Source of the DNA: Branchiostoma floridae
Lineage: Eukaryota; Chordata; Leptocardii; Amphioxiformes; Branchiostomatidae
Assembly: GCF_000003815.2 (NCBI RefSeq)
Contig: NC_049979.1
Span: 6,542,196 to 6,606,195 of the forward strand
Length of the DNA stretch: 64,000 bases
Reading direction: 5' to 3'
Shown: positions 10,801 to 23,066 of the stretch, in pieces
Numbering within the stretch: the stretch's first letter is position 1
How the letters are laid out: each line of letters starts with the position of its first letter
Notes under the pieces: generated by a model
Told to the model about the DNA's origin: nothing
The model's database searches: none
What the model saw: only the letters and a program-made list of their open reading frames with translations
Translations under genes and position numbers: made by a program

Positions 10801-13800
10801 AGGTTACCGACACGGACATGCGAGCCGGGCTCGGCGCGCGGCGTGACCGGAGCAAAAATCACTCGGACAGAGCCACAAACCACACGGCCACACATCGCGG
10901 GTAAAGTGCAGAAACACAATACATGTAGACGTGCCATGGTTTGGTCCTGTCAATGGCGGGGAGAAGTACGTCATGCCCCTGCCTGGGGACCTGAACCACA
11001 TCCTGCACCATTGTTGTATCGTCATGTCAGGTGCCTGACTCGAAAGGTCACAGACAAGGGGAGGGAACGTCACAATCGACTGTCCTTCGTCGAAGTCACA
11101 CGAGGAATGCCACGAATCTCTGTCTGACTACAAGGTGATGACAGCATTGAGGTGTTGTGGAACTGGCCGCCACTGTTGAGATCACTAACCTGACATCGTC
11201 ACAGAGAATGCATCACACCACATATGATTCCATTTTCCTTGACCGTGTTTCTGATCACTTGTCCATGCCTCCGTGGCTTTTGTGCATCTCTGTTCCGACA
11301 GGAATGCTCATTATCATTGGTCTTCTTTGGCTCAGTGTAGTAGTATGTCGGTTAAAACATATTTTCCAACACCCCTGATGGCATTTGATCGGGGGCGTTT
11401 TGAAAGTCATCTGATCTTCATGAGGCCAAGGCCGACTGTCAAAAGGTACTAGTATGTTTGTAAGTCAGCCCCGACTAAAGATGTCCTATTGCTGGAAAAT
11501 ACCAACATAGCGGCACGAGAACCTTTTCTTTGACGCTGACGCATGGTTGAGATCGGTTCTAAACGTGCAAACCGGACTTGCCATCGTGAACGGCCGCCTA
11601 CTTGGAACTGGCACTACCAGTGCATGATTCTACTCGACCATATTTTGCCTGGATAGACTTCTTTCGGAGTCTATTTCTGCTATCCTCACCTGCTAACTCC
11701 TTTTGTATACAGTACCTCGGTTTTAATAGAGCGTAACGTTTATACTTTATAGCCATGCACACATTCAGGTAGGGGACAAGCGACGGACGTCTTACCTGAC
11801 ATATCGAACGGAGACCTCTCCTGTTCCTGGGCCAGGCGCTCTCCGATCTGCACGGCTTCTGTCGGCTGTAAGTCGGCACCTGGGAGGGGGGTACAGACCG
11901 GACACTGATCAACAATATTGGCTGGACTAGAGTGTAATCTCCAAGCAGATCCTACGGTTGCACAAGATAGTATCAAAAGCTGCCAGATGAGTGAAGCCGG
12001 CCTAGGAGTGTGTTTCGGGGATATGTTGACTACACTCCTTGGCCCGATTATATGCCATCGCAGGATCTGCGTAGAGATTACTAGAGCCCACTGGGAACCA
12101 ATACTGTATGTCACGCAGCAGTGATAGGGACAATGATGTACTTTTGTTGTGCTCTGCCTCTTTTTAGTTACACATATGGTTTGAGGAGGGGGCGGGGATA
12201 TTATTTGCCGTACGGTAAAGGGGCCAAGGGTGGTCAGAAATATCTGAGATGGTGTTCATCATTGTAACCACATAGTTTCCTTCAGCACATCAACTTCCCC
12301 TCGCCATTTTAATATGTGTAACATGATGTTTCACAGTCGTCACTCTTTTTAGAAATGAGAGTCAATTCATCTCCACGATTTGATTGAGTCACACATTCCA
12401 TAGAATAAAACCAAGGAGGTTAAAAAGATAAGTATTTTTTAACCTCCTTGAATTTCTTTAACCTCCTTGAATAGAACGTAATAAAACGTAGAACGTTATT
12501 TATTTACACATCCCACTGGGTCCGGACATTTGGCTTAAATGCTCACGTGACGGTCCGACAAAAATACTTGCCCCCATCGTCGCCCTTTTCTGCGGCCTGC
12601 TGGCCTGTGTGTTCATCTGTTGGCACCACGGGCGGCCATTTTGAGTTTCAAGGACGTGCCCTACTGGATAAACTGGGACCGAAGGCCGATAATCCGCTAA
12701 TAAATGTCGGCAGATTTCTGACATTCCGCCGGCCAGCCCTGCACTCGGCCTCGGTGACATAAACAGAGCCGTAACACCAGAATGTTACCCGGCCACCAAC
12801 GTGGATGTGCGAGAATCTCGACACCACGTCGCGCCTTATTCTTTTTTTTTTACCGACAGCAAAGATGCTACCTATTTGTTAGTTGGCGCGTGCAAAAGAT
12901 GATCTTAAAAGCAATGGATGGATTTTTTTAAAACTTGAAGGCTTATATAATATTAAAATAATTTGAAAATGCTGACATTTCTTTAGACTATGTTAGATGG
13001 TGAAATTTCATGCTCATGGTGCCTTACATCATTAAAGATCGTGTTAAAAGAATACAGGTTTCAACGTGTCATCAACTACAAATCTGAATTTGGCTATTCA
13101 TAAAAATAGACATTTGTAGATGAACAACACCCGTCCCTAATCACAAGTTCCTATACTCCCGATGTTCATGGTGACTTACATCATGAAAAATCGTGTTATA
13201 AAAAAATAGGTTTGAACGTCACAGTAATGTCATTTTACGTCAATCACAAATCTGACTTTGGCTACACCTATTCACAAAAAATAGACATTTGCAGATGAAC
13301 ACCACCCGTCCTTAATCAGAAGTCCCGATGTCAGGTTGTTCGGGGATGATTGATTCCTCGGCACGCGCCAGGCTGAGCGCGGGGACTAATCCAAGCCCGG
13401 TGTGCCGATCCTGATCAGTCAGCGCCCCGGCACGGCCATCACCGGCAGCCCGCGCGCAGTCTGACCCGAGCCCTGACCCCCACCGCCGCGGAATAAGGAC
13501 GGCAACAAATCTTACGTGTGGATCTGATGTAGTAGTTATGCCCACTTTCCACTAGGACGGCGCTCTCGCCGCTCTCTCTCTGCGACCTAAAATTTGACAT
13601 ATCGCTCAACGAATTGTATAGAAAAGAAACGAATAATCTTTACACTTTGTCGTGTAAAGATAATTGTCGTTGTTTTTACGTTTTGTATGATATATCCAGT
13701 GTGAAAGCGAAGATAACACATATCCCGATGTAGGTCGCAGTGAAAGCTCAGTGCGATCGCCGTCTAGTTAGGAGACGCATGATTTCTTTTCATTGTCTGT

Positions 13801-16800
13801 GCTGGTTTAATTCTACAGTTAGAAGGAAAGGTAATGGGGAAATTGTGAAGTAGAAAAAAGTCAGGAGGCACTTTCCAACCAGAGGTTCGGCGTATTTTAT
13901 CGTGTTTTTGTTTGTTTGTTTGTTTGTTTCTTTTTTGTCGGGATTTCTGTTTTGTACCGTTTTCTCTATGACTTATGCCATCTTTTTGACCGGCGAACAT
14001 TGAGAAAGCGGTACAAAATAGAAAGCCCGAAAAAAACGCCAAAACATGTCAAAAACAGCCGGAGCCGAACCTCTGCTTGGAGAGTAGAAAAGCGGAAGGA
14101 CAAGAGTAAAACAATGAATAGAGTATGGATGGATTAATAGAAGAAGTAGGCGGAAAGAAAGAAAGACAATAAAGGGAAAATGATATACCTCAGTCGTTTT
14201 AGACGTCCAGTAGAGCAAACACAGGGGACCAGTTGTTTATTATACCAGACCTCAATGTCTTTCCCGTACCTGGTTCGAGGCATTAGCGCTGAAATGTTGA
14301 ACGAGCCCTCTGCCTTTCTGGTGAGTATTGTTGGGATTAAGTTTCTTTAATTATTTGCCTTAGCCTTGTGCAACCCCTTGGTGAGTTTAGGAATCTGTTT
14401 TCTGTAAGTCGGCAAACACTAAGGTGCGTCCTCTCGGACATTTCTTGCCGTCCCCCATGAACTGACCTATTTTCCCGCCTTGACCCGGACTTTGCAAACC
14501 AAGCTGTTCCGACAGACTCCGGAACTTCTGACTCTTGTCAATCTGCAGCTTCGCCGACGGTGTAATTAGTATTTGTGAGCCGTAACAGCGACTGTGGTAT
14601 TAACAGGAGCCCGACAATATGTACAAACTTGGATGGCGAGCGGAAGACAGGGATCGACAGCACGACAGAGAGAGGACATTCTAAACACTACTAAAAGTGA
14701 CAAACATGGCCAAAAACATCGTTTTATAATCACTACTCGAACTTGTAAACTCAACATTGTCCTACCCGAAAACCAAAGGAACGAAAGGACCTCTTACTTC
14801 CATTTCAATTCGACCGGTTTCGTATCTTGAAGGTCGTGCGGGTGTTGCTGTTTTCACTAAATGGGTGATTTCCTGTGAATGTTCACTCTCGTGGTCAATC
14901 GATAACGGCAATAAAAAGGTACGTGCAATAATATGGTTAACTAAGAGTTAGTTATAATCGTGCTGACGTGAAGGATAGAGTGATATAAACGCCAATACTG
15001 ACTCTAATTACTAGTACGAAGCCGTACCTGGTGCTTGTGTTGGTAATCCAAGTATATATCCAAGGTCATCCTCGTAGTCAAGATGATTGTCCTCTTCATC
15101 CTCATCCTCTTCCCCGTCCTGGTCCCCATCAGACTCTTCCTCCTCCTCCTCGCCATCTGTGTCCTCCTCCTCCTCGGAATCCTCCCGACCCACCCCGTCT
15201 CCCTGGTTCCCCTCTATCTCCCACAGACCCTCTATGAACTCCAGGTCCTCAGACATAGAGGCATTACCCGTGATGACTTCTATCGTCACCTCAATATTCG
15301 GATCCTGATTGGTCAGGTTCAAGTCAAGAATTTTGTTAACGACAACCTGGCCCTGCGTCCTTTCATGTCCGCTGCGCGTTTCCCTGGCAACGGTTCCTGA
15401 CGTATCCTGACACGTGCAACGCCGGGCTCGATTTGTGTCGTCTTCAGACGACTCCGTCCTGTCTGCAGACACTGAGCCGGTGTCTCTCCGGTACAGATCT
15501 TCGACGCCAGTCTCCTGTAGAGAGAAGGAAAAAGAAGAGTCTGTGTAATTGTCTTTATTGGTTGAGGAAGAGCAGAGAGAACACATCAAAGTGCGTACAG
15601 TGGCGTGCTCTGTGGAGTCGCAGGGTTGGCACCGCGGCAGCGGCATCAACCGCGCGGCAATTAGGCAACACGGCCCCGGGCAGGGAGCGCGCTGGCCAGC
15701 GTCACGTCTTATTTCCGGGTGGGGAATCTGAGCTAGCTGACGGGACTGGCGGCGGCAAGGGTCTGAGCTCCCCGCGATGACGCCGTTTTCGCCTGCTGTA
15801 GGCGCCGCGGGCCCGCAGCTTTCCTTCAATTAGATTGGTTTCAAATCAGACGTTAGTCTCGCTGCAGTCTCTTGTTGACGAGACAGAGAAATCCTGCGTT
15901 TTCTATTTATAGCAGGCCTTGAGACTAGTGATTCGTACCTGTAGATTTCCTATCCTCAGAACAGAGTCCCTCCGGGTAAATTTTTGTAGCGGTATGGCAT
16001 ACATATCGTCTTACAATTACTACAAACTGTCCACGTTTTCATCTCCTCGCTATCTGTATCTAGATCTGTATCTTTCCTTGGGGAGATCACAGGAAGGATG
16101 GTCGTGTGTGTGTGTGTGTGTGTGAGAGAGTGTGTGTGTGTGTACGCGCGCGCGCGCGCGCGTGTGTGTGTGTGTGAGGACGTTTATACTGTAGCATCCA
16201 TCGATGGTTTTAATCCAGCTTTAGATGACTACAGACGGAGCAAATTTTCATCCCCTCGTTATCTGTGGCAGGATCATCACAATTACGTGTTATCTGGCAC
16301 TCAGATGGGCGATTGGTGGCCGTGGATCAACAACCCCAGTGTAAACCATCATGAGATACTGTGTCAACTGTGCCACGGACGGTCCAAGTGTCCGCGCTGT
16401 TTGCCCGTCGCTCCTTATGGGGCCCACGCACGGCCTCAGTGTAAACAGGTGCATCTCTCACAAACCTGGCAACTAGCTGTTACTAGCGCGGGCTTCACTC
16501 ATCGCGGCTTTTCAATGGCGGAAACTATAGTCATGGGAGAAGCGCCGATCCAATATGGTGCATCGCAACCAAGCATCGTTCTGCAACCGTTTATTCTGAA
16601 TCTACCGTGCATGAACAGTTCCTGCAGCACGGCCTCAGGGCTATCCTACTAGAGCAATGCCTAGACTTTATGTGCTCGTCGATTAGTTGGTTGGTACATG
16701 TACATAGTTTGGTTACCCAGTAAATAGAACCATTGCCACAGAACTTTTGTCAGAAGCCGTCCGACCCCAGATTAGTCTGTAAAGTACTGATAGCCCGGAG

Positions 16801-18648
16801 ACACTACGGAAACTACAGCAGCTTTGTGGCGCAGACGTCATGTGCCAGATTTTGTTTTGTTGACAAAATGTTACAACAAAACAGCAACAAAACGATACAC
16901 GTCAGTCCAGTGGCCTGTTGACGCAAACCGAACGGTATGTCGTGATCGTAACGTTACCAGGCTCTTGGGCATCTATGACAGCCCCACCCCATAATATTAT
17001 AACTCTGTAACCATCCCAACATCTGCTTGGAGACAGATCCATTCCCTTGCAGCAGTGGCAAGTCTATGGAGAACATATTGTTCTCGTAACGATAACATTG
17101 TGTTTTAATTACGAGGGGTACAGTCCGTGACGACCCCCTCGCCAGGCCCGTTTCCCCAGCGCCCGCCGTGCGGCTCTTTCATCTCTCTGCACAGGAATCT
17201 CCTCGCCAATCCTCATGCATGAGACTCATGGTCTCTCCTGAAGCCACGCCGCAGGTCGCCCGACGAAAGATAATACCAAGAAAATCCCCCAAAGGCTAAA
17301 AAATGCACAACATAGGTTGTTGTACATTTAATACTCATACATATGATAACTGTGCTCAATTTTAGTAGCTGTGAACAGTTTCTAAACATACAGCAACGGA
17401 CAGAAAAAAATACGTCAATAGCCTTGAAATTTGTTGAATAGGACAACATGCGTAACATCAGATTCGCTTCGTCAACAGAGAGCAGGAATTTGGTTATGAT
17501 TAATTTTGATGGTTAAATTGGACAGATCAACGACATCCCAGACCAACACCATCTCACAGAAATCAATCCGGTATATCTGGTCAAGGTTGTTATATCACCT
17601 CCTTGGTCTGGTAGATCTAGCACTAGAGAAACAGAATTTATGTGTGTGTTGGGGTGGGGGGTTGAAAGCCCCCGGTCGGCCTGACCATCAGGCGGCATCC
17701 CTGACCAAGCGCGGCGTATCCTTTACACGATCTGTATCACTACACACCGCCGTTTCGTCAACATGCACTGTGTGCTGTATACAACACACCGACTTGTGAA
17801 GCACGGGGCGTTTATAGACTCTCCTTCAGTTTTATGATGTGGAAACAAAAGGACTCAATTAGCGTCCTGGCGCGGCGCGTGTGGGTATAGCTGAACTGAA
17901 GACCCGATCACGTTGGGTAAAAGACTCTAATAATGGATGCGAACAGTCCCGGGAAAGGAAAATATACAGTTCTCCAAAAGGCAACATCGTCCCACCCTCG
18001 GAGGACGCTGCTGGCGTCTCGATCTGACCGGGACAAAGGGAGGCTTACCCGCTACGATAGAGGGGAATGTCGTGGAAAACACGCTTCTGGAGCCGCTGTA
18101 TAACTGACATCAGGTCCGATAAACAGAAGCGTGGATGTGTTCTAGCCTAAGAAGCAGACGCCCGGTAGTCTCGGTGACAGACGCCTGCTAGGTCGCCTCG
18201 TACCCGTCACTCGGCGCCTGACCGGTCTCAGAGTGCCCCGGTCCGCACGCCTGGCTACCCGCTTGTATCGCTACTAAGCCCAACTTGTTATTCTTATCAG
18301 TTTGTGCTGGTTTCTCGTGTCCCCCTTCCTGCGCAGTACCACACTCATCTAACGACATTCCGCATGTTAGCAGGCATAGCGCGCGCGGAGGGCGTTCTAA
18401 CGATAAGGTTTCTCATGTGCAATCTCTGTTTCTTGCTCTCGTTACCCATCGTGACGAGAAGAAAATGGCAAACTCGAAATACCTTAATCAATCCTTTCAT
18501 TTCTTACATGAGGAGGTTAATGTCTTACCTGCGTCTGTGAGCCTGACACGGGGAGACCGTAAGTCCGACGCAAACCCACGGCGACCAGCAGGCCTGCCAC
18601 CGCCGCGGAACACACCACCACCCGTACAACCCAGTCGTTGGCTCCCAT
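7292..18648 (-). CDS. ISM: Isthmin, secreted AMOP-domain protein (gene span, four exons)
   Basis: Isthmins are secreted proteins with a signal peptide, a disordered acidic region, a thrombospondin type 1 repeat and a C-terminal AMOP domain. Vertebrate members act as extracellular ligands in development, angiogenesis and metabolism. Exons on the minus strand are 18529-18648, 15028-15514, 11796-11879 and 7292-7803. All junctions are GT-AG and the phases agree (0, 1, 1). They join to 1203 nt, 400 aa. Seen directly: an N-terminal hydrophobic signal, a VTIEV-containing acidic exon, and an AMOP exon very close to vertebrate isthmins (DSCEQWMKCRSEFL, DLPSCPCFYP, LAAQHCCYD, KGDW). No TSP1 repeat was found, although the frame closes without it. 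Human ISM1 is about 464 aa. The family call is firm; the exact transcript is my model. Confidence 0.88.
9240..9268. repeat. Small perfect inverted repeat (GTACGGGTAT)
   Basis: Ten-base arms at 9240-9249 and 9259-9268 are separated by a T-rich loop, inside isthmin intron 3. It would form a short hairpin. No function is inferred. Confidence 0.5.
11796..11879 (-). CDS. ISM: Isthmin exon 3 (linker before AMOP)
   Basis: An 84-nt exon encoding (G)ADLQPTEAVQIGERLAQEQ followed by ERSPFDMS(G). The acceptor is CCCCCCTCCCAG and the donor is CAG|GTAAGACG. Both boundaries are phase 1, exactly what is needed between exon 2 (ends phase 1) and exon 4 (starts phase 1). By position and loose similarity it corresponds to the linker after the TSP1 repeat in vertebrate isthmins (TEV...NATKLFEVDTDSC). 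Support is from phase, splice sites and weak similarity only. Confidence 0.65.
12411..12470. repeat. Inverted repeat plus extra copy of an AACCTCCTTGA arm
   Basis: The left arm CCAAGGAGGTTAAAAA (12411-12426) pairs with TTTTTTAACCTCCTTGA (12435-12451). A second copy of the right arm follows at about 12455-12470. It lies in isthmin intron 2 and is non-coding. Confidence 0.6.
13014..13325. repeat. Diverged tandem duplication, about 152-bp unit
   Basis: Segments 13014-13150 and 13166-13325 are recognisably the same sequence. Both contain TCATGGTG.CTTACATCAT, an AAATCTGA.TTTGGCTA block, ATAGACATTTG.AGATGAAC and CACCCGTCC.TAATCA. They differ by substitutions and small indels, so the duplication is not recent. 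It lies in isthmin intron 2. Confidence 0.7.
13903..13929. repeat. (GTTT)n microsatellite
   Basis: A run of GTTT/TTTG units in isthmin intron 2. Confidence 0.7.
15028..15514 (-). CDS. ISM: Isthmin exon 2: acidic, disordered region with VTIEV motif
   Basis: 487 nt from the acceptor CTCTCTACAG|GAG to the donor CCAG|GTACGG. The first third is Ser/Thr/Arg-rich with one CTC cysteine pair. The middle contains LDLNLTNQDPNIEVTIEV, matching the NPN(I/L)QVTIEVV segment conserved in vertebrate isthmins. The last third is strongly acidic (runs of Glu and Asp, about 60 residues) and ends DLGYILGLPTQAPG. It opens in phase 0 and closes in phase 1. There is one likely N-glycosylation site (NAS) just after the VTIEV motif. 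Proline-rich open frames on the opposite strand are shadows of the acidic codons. Confidence 0.85.
16101..16178. repeat. Compound (TG)n-(CG)n-(TG)n microsatellite
   Basis: Alternating purine-pyrimidine DNA: a TG tract, a short GA break, a second TG tract, then TACGCGCGCGCGCGCGCGCG and another TG tract. It lies in isthmin intron 1, about 2.4 kb downstream of the start codon. Such a tract is a strong candidate for left-handed (Z) DNA; that is a property of the sequence class, not shown here. Confidence 0.9.
18529..18648 (-). CDS. ISM: Isthmin exon 1: start codon and signal peptide
   Basis: The ATG is at 18648-18646. The exon encodes 40 residues beginning MGANDWVVRVVVCSAAVAG, a typical secretory signal with a hydrophobic core of about 18 residues, and ends ...SGSQTQ at CAG|GTAAGACA (phase 0). 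Exon 2 starts in phase 0, so the join is in frame. Other frames over the same stretch give Pro/Arg-rich products and are shadows. No in-frame upstream ATG was needed. The 5' UTR and transcription start are not resolved. Confidence 0.75.
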
Positions 18649-19140
18649 ACTGGGGGTGTCCCTGCTCGGAGCTCGAGGATGATGTGGTTGGCCTGGAGAG
18701 AGTAGTCTGGTCCCGCCGATGTCCAGTTGAATGGGCAGGGTCCAGGCACGACTGAATGGTAATGCGGTATTTAACTGTCACGGCCGCCGCTTACGTCGGT
18801 GTTGTTTGAGTTTCCGAATGGTCGGCATCAAAGAGCGGCAGCACCCTGGAACATGGAAGGAATTAGGGAGGGAAGTTTAGAAATACTCCTTTGGCTAACC
18901 CTAGCGTTAGGCACCGTCTCTGGCAGAACTTCCCCCTCCCGTGTCATGGTCAGACTGCACTAATGCACGCGGGCCGGCAGCGAGTACGGCGCCTATCCAG
19001 TCATGTTTATTTAACATCATCCTGCTTTTGTGGGTCCCGCCTTGGTCCACCGCCGGCCCAACCAACCCGCGGGGCGAGACCAAGCCATAAACAGGGGTGG
19101 ACAGGTCTCATTCTAGCGGTAGTGACCCGATCCGACCCCT
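18649..19140 (-). promoter_or_regulatory. Likely 5' UTR / promoter-proximal region of isthmin, CpG-rich
   Basis: The stretch upstream of the isthmin start codon is GC-rich with many CpG dinucleotides, unlike the AT-rich right half of the window. This fits a CpG-type promoter region. No TATA box or initiator could be assigned. Upstream 5' UTR exons are possible but unproven; several minus-strand CAG|GTAAG-like sites lie at 20.0-20.4 kb. Confidence 0.35.
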
Positions 19141-20806
19141 AATACATGTCAATAGCAAAGTATGTTCATACAACAACATTTCACACGGTCCGAATTTCTT
19201 TAGCAAACATGGGCATCTCGCTGTGTTTTTGTTTTCATTTCCTTCGTTCTGGTAAAACACGCGTGGTGCTAGTTGTGTCGAAGCCCCTCCCCTCCCAGTG
19301 TCCGGAGATATTTCAGCTAGGCAGGAACGATTAAAACACTACTAATACGGCGGCTGGCCTTCCCTCCCCCGGTCGGAAAAATATTTGGCGCTATTCAGTC
19401 AACTCGTGGCTCATTCTCATCGAGTTTTGCGTGTGTGGCTGTAAGGGGAGATCACACCGTTATAAAAAGCCCGGACGTTGGTGAATGGCGAGGCTGCACA
19501 GATGCCCAGCTGAAGGGAGGAAGACCACTCAACCCCACCAGTCCATTGGCCGGTTGCGCATCCTCTCCCACCGGCCGTCCAAAGGAAAGAGAGGACAGGG
19601 CAAGAACGAATCGCTGTCCTGCGCAGGAGAAGCTGACATTCTGTGCTCTTGCCTAAACTATGACCACTTGTGGTAGCACGGAGCATGCAGACGGACCTCT
19701 TGTGTCAATACCCGGGCCCCACTTAGTCAAAATAACATGCCGGGTTTACTTTTGAAAGTAACCGCTACATATCATAACTCCCCGACCGTTAAATCTTAAG
19801 CTGTACACACGCACGATTGCCTCGAAAGAGTTTATCTAGGTCCGCCGACAACAAAGGGACATTTCCCCTGCTGAGGCGACAACCAATTCACCAAGAGGAG
19901 CACAGTCGACTGCCTGACTTTCCTCATCAGCCAGGCCGGGAAATGAAATTGTTGCTGCAACATTTCAACCCAATTTGCAGAGGCCGTCAAAGAGAGGAAC
20001 ACAGAACACGATACATCGCCTCTCCTCGGTTGGACGCTCCCGGCAGAGCGCTGCGGTGCGTGGACGGGTCTACCTGTTGCCCTACCTGCCGGTGAGGAGA
20101 ATGCACGTGGGCTAGCATGTTATTCTGCCCGTGACTGAAGAGCGCGTCGCTATCTCTCGTGCTGAGTGAACAGCGGTCCTACCTGTTGCCCCGAAACGTC
20201 CGCCCTGCTCATCAACTCGACAAGTGTGACAGCCTTAAGAGCGTAAGACTCTCTCGCTTGAGAAAGCCGAGGGAAATAAACACGACAGGAGAATGTCAAG
20301 ATGTGCCACTTACCTGTTCCCCTGCAGGTAGCGGACAAAAAGCCCCTGTGTGCGGGGTGGTGACTGTCGGACCCACCTGTCCAGGAGTTATGCAGAGCCG
20401 CCTCCTTACCTGACTTTCCCGTCCACCTTGTCCACCTTGAGTGGACAGGTGAGATTGTGACCTTACGCGGGAGCACGTCTGACATAACCTGCAAACAAGT
20501 ACGATGGGCGAACAGACACGACAGAGTTAACCTTGGAAGTTTGAACCTCTGGGTTGCGGGTTTTGGTTACTCCGCGCGATGGAATTGCCCTCTAATGCCT
20601 GGCACCGACAAACTCCTGTCACTGTTCAGCACCTTTCCTAGACCCAGGTTCCAACGAAAGCTGCCCAGGAGTCTGACAGGTGATTCAAAACTAATGCTGT
20701 TGTCAGGTGCCCGACAGAAACCCTGGTGACAAACCCGAGAACTTGACCACCAGGCGACAGACACGTGCTGCACTCTTTCAGGTTTAGAATTCAGGCTATC
20801 CATTCG

Positions 20807-20843
20807 CAATTTTTTCTATCTATCTTATATCTATCTATCTATC
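20807..20843. repeat. (TATC)n microsatellite
   Basis: An imperfect run of CTAT/TATC units. Confidence 0.8.
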
Positions 20844-21245
20844 TGGTATGTACCCATTATAACCGCCCTTCGGTGTAACACACTAACTTCGGAGGCACGC
20901 GGCGCGGCAGCAGCTGTATATCACATACACTGAACTACCTGTCACACCTTTGCGCACCTGACTACAAATTTGAGGATGCTCCTAATGTACTTGATGGCAG
21001 AAAGTTCCACTGTAGGAAATTACGAATATATCGGGGGCTAATTTCAGGATTTTGGCTTTCATACAGTACTTTTTTTCTTCCGGATCATCAGTAGGTTCTA
21101 CTTTACACGTTGGTTCCTTTGGTTGGACACCACGAAGTTGGGGGTGATGGTGAAAAGATGCAGGTGATAAGTTTGTGCTGACTTTGGGACGGCACGAAGA
21201 AGATCTGGCAATGGCAAGGTCAGATAACTCTTTGCAAGTGAGGCC

Positions 21246-21592
21246 ACGTTAATTTGATTATATGGATGACATCCTCCGAGAATCCAAAAACTGATGCGAG
21301 CGTGCGAATAAAAACAAAAAACGTTGACCGATAAAAGGTTGCCTTCATCATGAAAAAAAAGTGGTCAGGAAGGTTGAACAAATGACTGAACACACAGAAT
21401 ATTGTATACCGAACCATTTTTGTTCTTTTACATTTTCTTTGACCTTGTAATGGTCTATGACGATATTATGCTCATTTTTGCTTATTCTGTGCGATTTAGA
21501 GTATGGTTCAAAACTTTTTTTATTTCATTTTTGGAAACGGTCGAAGATTGATGATCGCGCGCGGATGTCATCCATATAACCAAATCAACCTG
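21246..21592. mobile_element. Fold-back element with about 30-bp inverted ends
   Basis: The left arm 21246-21275 (containing ATATGGATGACATCC) and right arm 21563-21592 are inverted copies, with only a few differences. About 287 bp lie between them. The interior is AT-rich and non-coding. No target duplication was identified. Confidence 0.6.
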
Positions 21593-23034
21593 ATAAAGAA
21601 GGAAACCATTATTGCCGACCCTAAGACCAGGTTGATCCCCGTGACTGTCCCAATAACCCGTTGCAGGTTATTTAGATTCGGGTTTCCCATCAGCCACAAG
21701 CTAACATCCCCTACCTACCTGTACAGTCCCCCGGCACGCTGAAGCAGCAGGATGTAAACCATCATCGCGGAGTCCAACAAGGCAATGAAGTATTGTGTGG
21801 CTCTAAGCCTGCTGTGGGAAACCCGGATAGCGGGCCACTCCAGCCGGCACGTGAACAGCGAGAGCGGAGCTGAGAGAGCGGCAGATAAGGGACGCTTCCC
21901 GTCAGCCGTCAGAAGCCGCGCACTCAAGCGGACAGCGATACCTCGAGAGCACGCAATCATGCTCGTGTCGTCCTGTGTTTTTCCGCAATATTTCCCTCAT
22001 AAGGGCCGATAGTATTGATCCGGGGGTGAATCTGGCTGATGTCGACTACTCGGACTGGCGAAACGTGTGCCTACAATGTTCAAGCAGCACTGTCGGGCAT
22101 CTATCTCATAACTACATATCATCACGACACTTGTTTTAAATTCCTAACACATTTCATGAGCTTTCAGATTCATACTGCGTCATTTAACAAGTTCACATTT
22201 AACTTTAGAAACTTCCCTCCGGTTGTATTGTTAAAACCCACATCCCGTCTATCTCGTAATGTCACCCCGTATCCTTTAGAGCTCCTGAGTGCCATGATTA
22301 CCCATAGACGAGAGCTTAATCTAATTTTGGATGATTTTGATGATTGTAGGTGACCCATTGCTCGGTAATCCCTTAAATGACGTATGGGTGAAACCAGAAG
22401 ACAAGGAGAGTTCAAGGACGTCTTACTCGCCAGGAGAGGGATCAGGAGTTATAACAAAGAAGGTGAGCACTAGCAATGTAGTGAATTAAGGAATTGTGCC
22501 AGAGGCATAATAGGAAAATCTTCACTACTTAAACACGGAGGAATTTCATTAGATATGACACAATGGACAAAGCTATCAACCGACAAAGGTAAAGGTCGGC
22601 CAGGCCATGCTGTGTTCGTGCTGTTTATGGGGCAATACGTGTAATATAACTTTACTTTGGTAAAACTATCTCAAAGTCCATGTTCCCCTGGATAAAATTA
22701 CGAGAGTTGCTAACATACTTTAGACGTCTCAACAGAACAAAGCTAAAAAGAAGGCTGGTGAAAGCACAGAAGCGGATCACTATAATACCACAATTCCAAT
22801 GAAGCCATCTGTGCCGCAATCCGACTCAGAATGAAGAACAAAATTGGATTTGAAGTAATAGTGTCCCACATTCCTGTACTGATCCTCTAACAATGTCCGG
22901 TGAGCGAGCGCACATGTCGGATCAGTTAGTAAACCGGCACTCCGCCTCAGGCTACACCGAGGAATCTTAGCGGTAAGTAGCTTGTCTCAGGACGCCTTTT
23001 CAGTTGTACAGTAGTTTCTTCTTATTCTCCTTCT

Positions 23035-23066
23035 CCCTCTCTCTCTCTCTCTTATCTCCCTCTCTC
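23035..23066. repeat. (CT)n-rich microsatellite
   Basis: An imperfect CTCTCT tract inside a longer pyrimidine-rich stretch, about 22990-23155. Confidence 0.8.

Noticed and set aside
14397-14598. Minus-strand open stretch (contains AKLQIDKSQKFRSLSEQLG) as an extra isthmin exon or the missing TSP1 exon
   Set aside because: It has no cysteines in a TSP1 pattern, no similarity to isthmin and no phase-1 splice sites that fit. The gene closes in frame without it.
15031-15400. Proline- and leucine-rich open frames on the plus strand
   Set aside because: They are the antisense of the Glu/Asp-rich isthmin exon 2 and have no independent support.
18497-18781. Alternative longer minus-strand frames over the isthmin first exon
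   Set aside because: The frame beginning MGANDWVVRVVV gives a signal peptide and the correct phase-0 join to exon 2; the others do neither.
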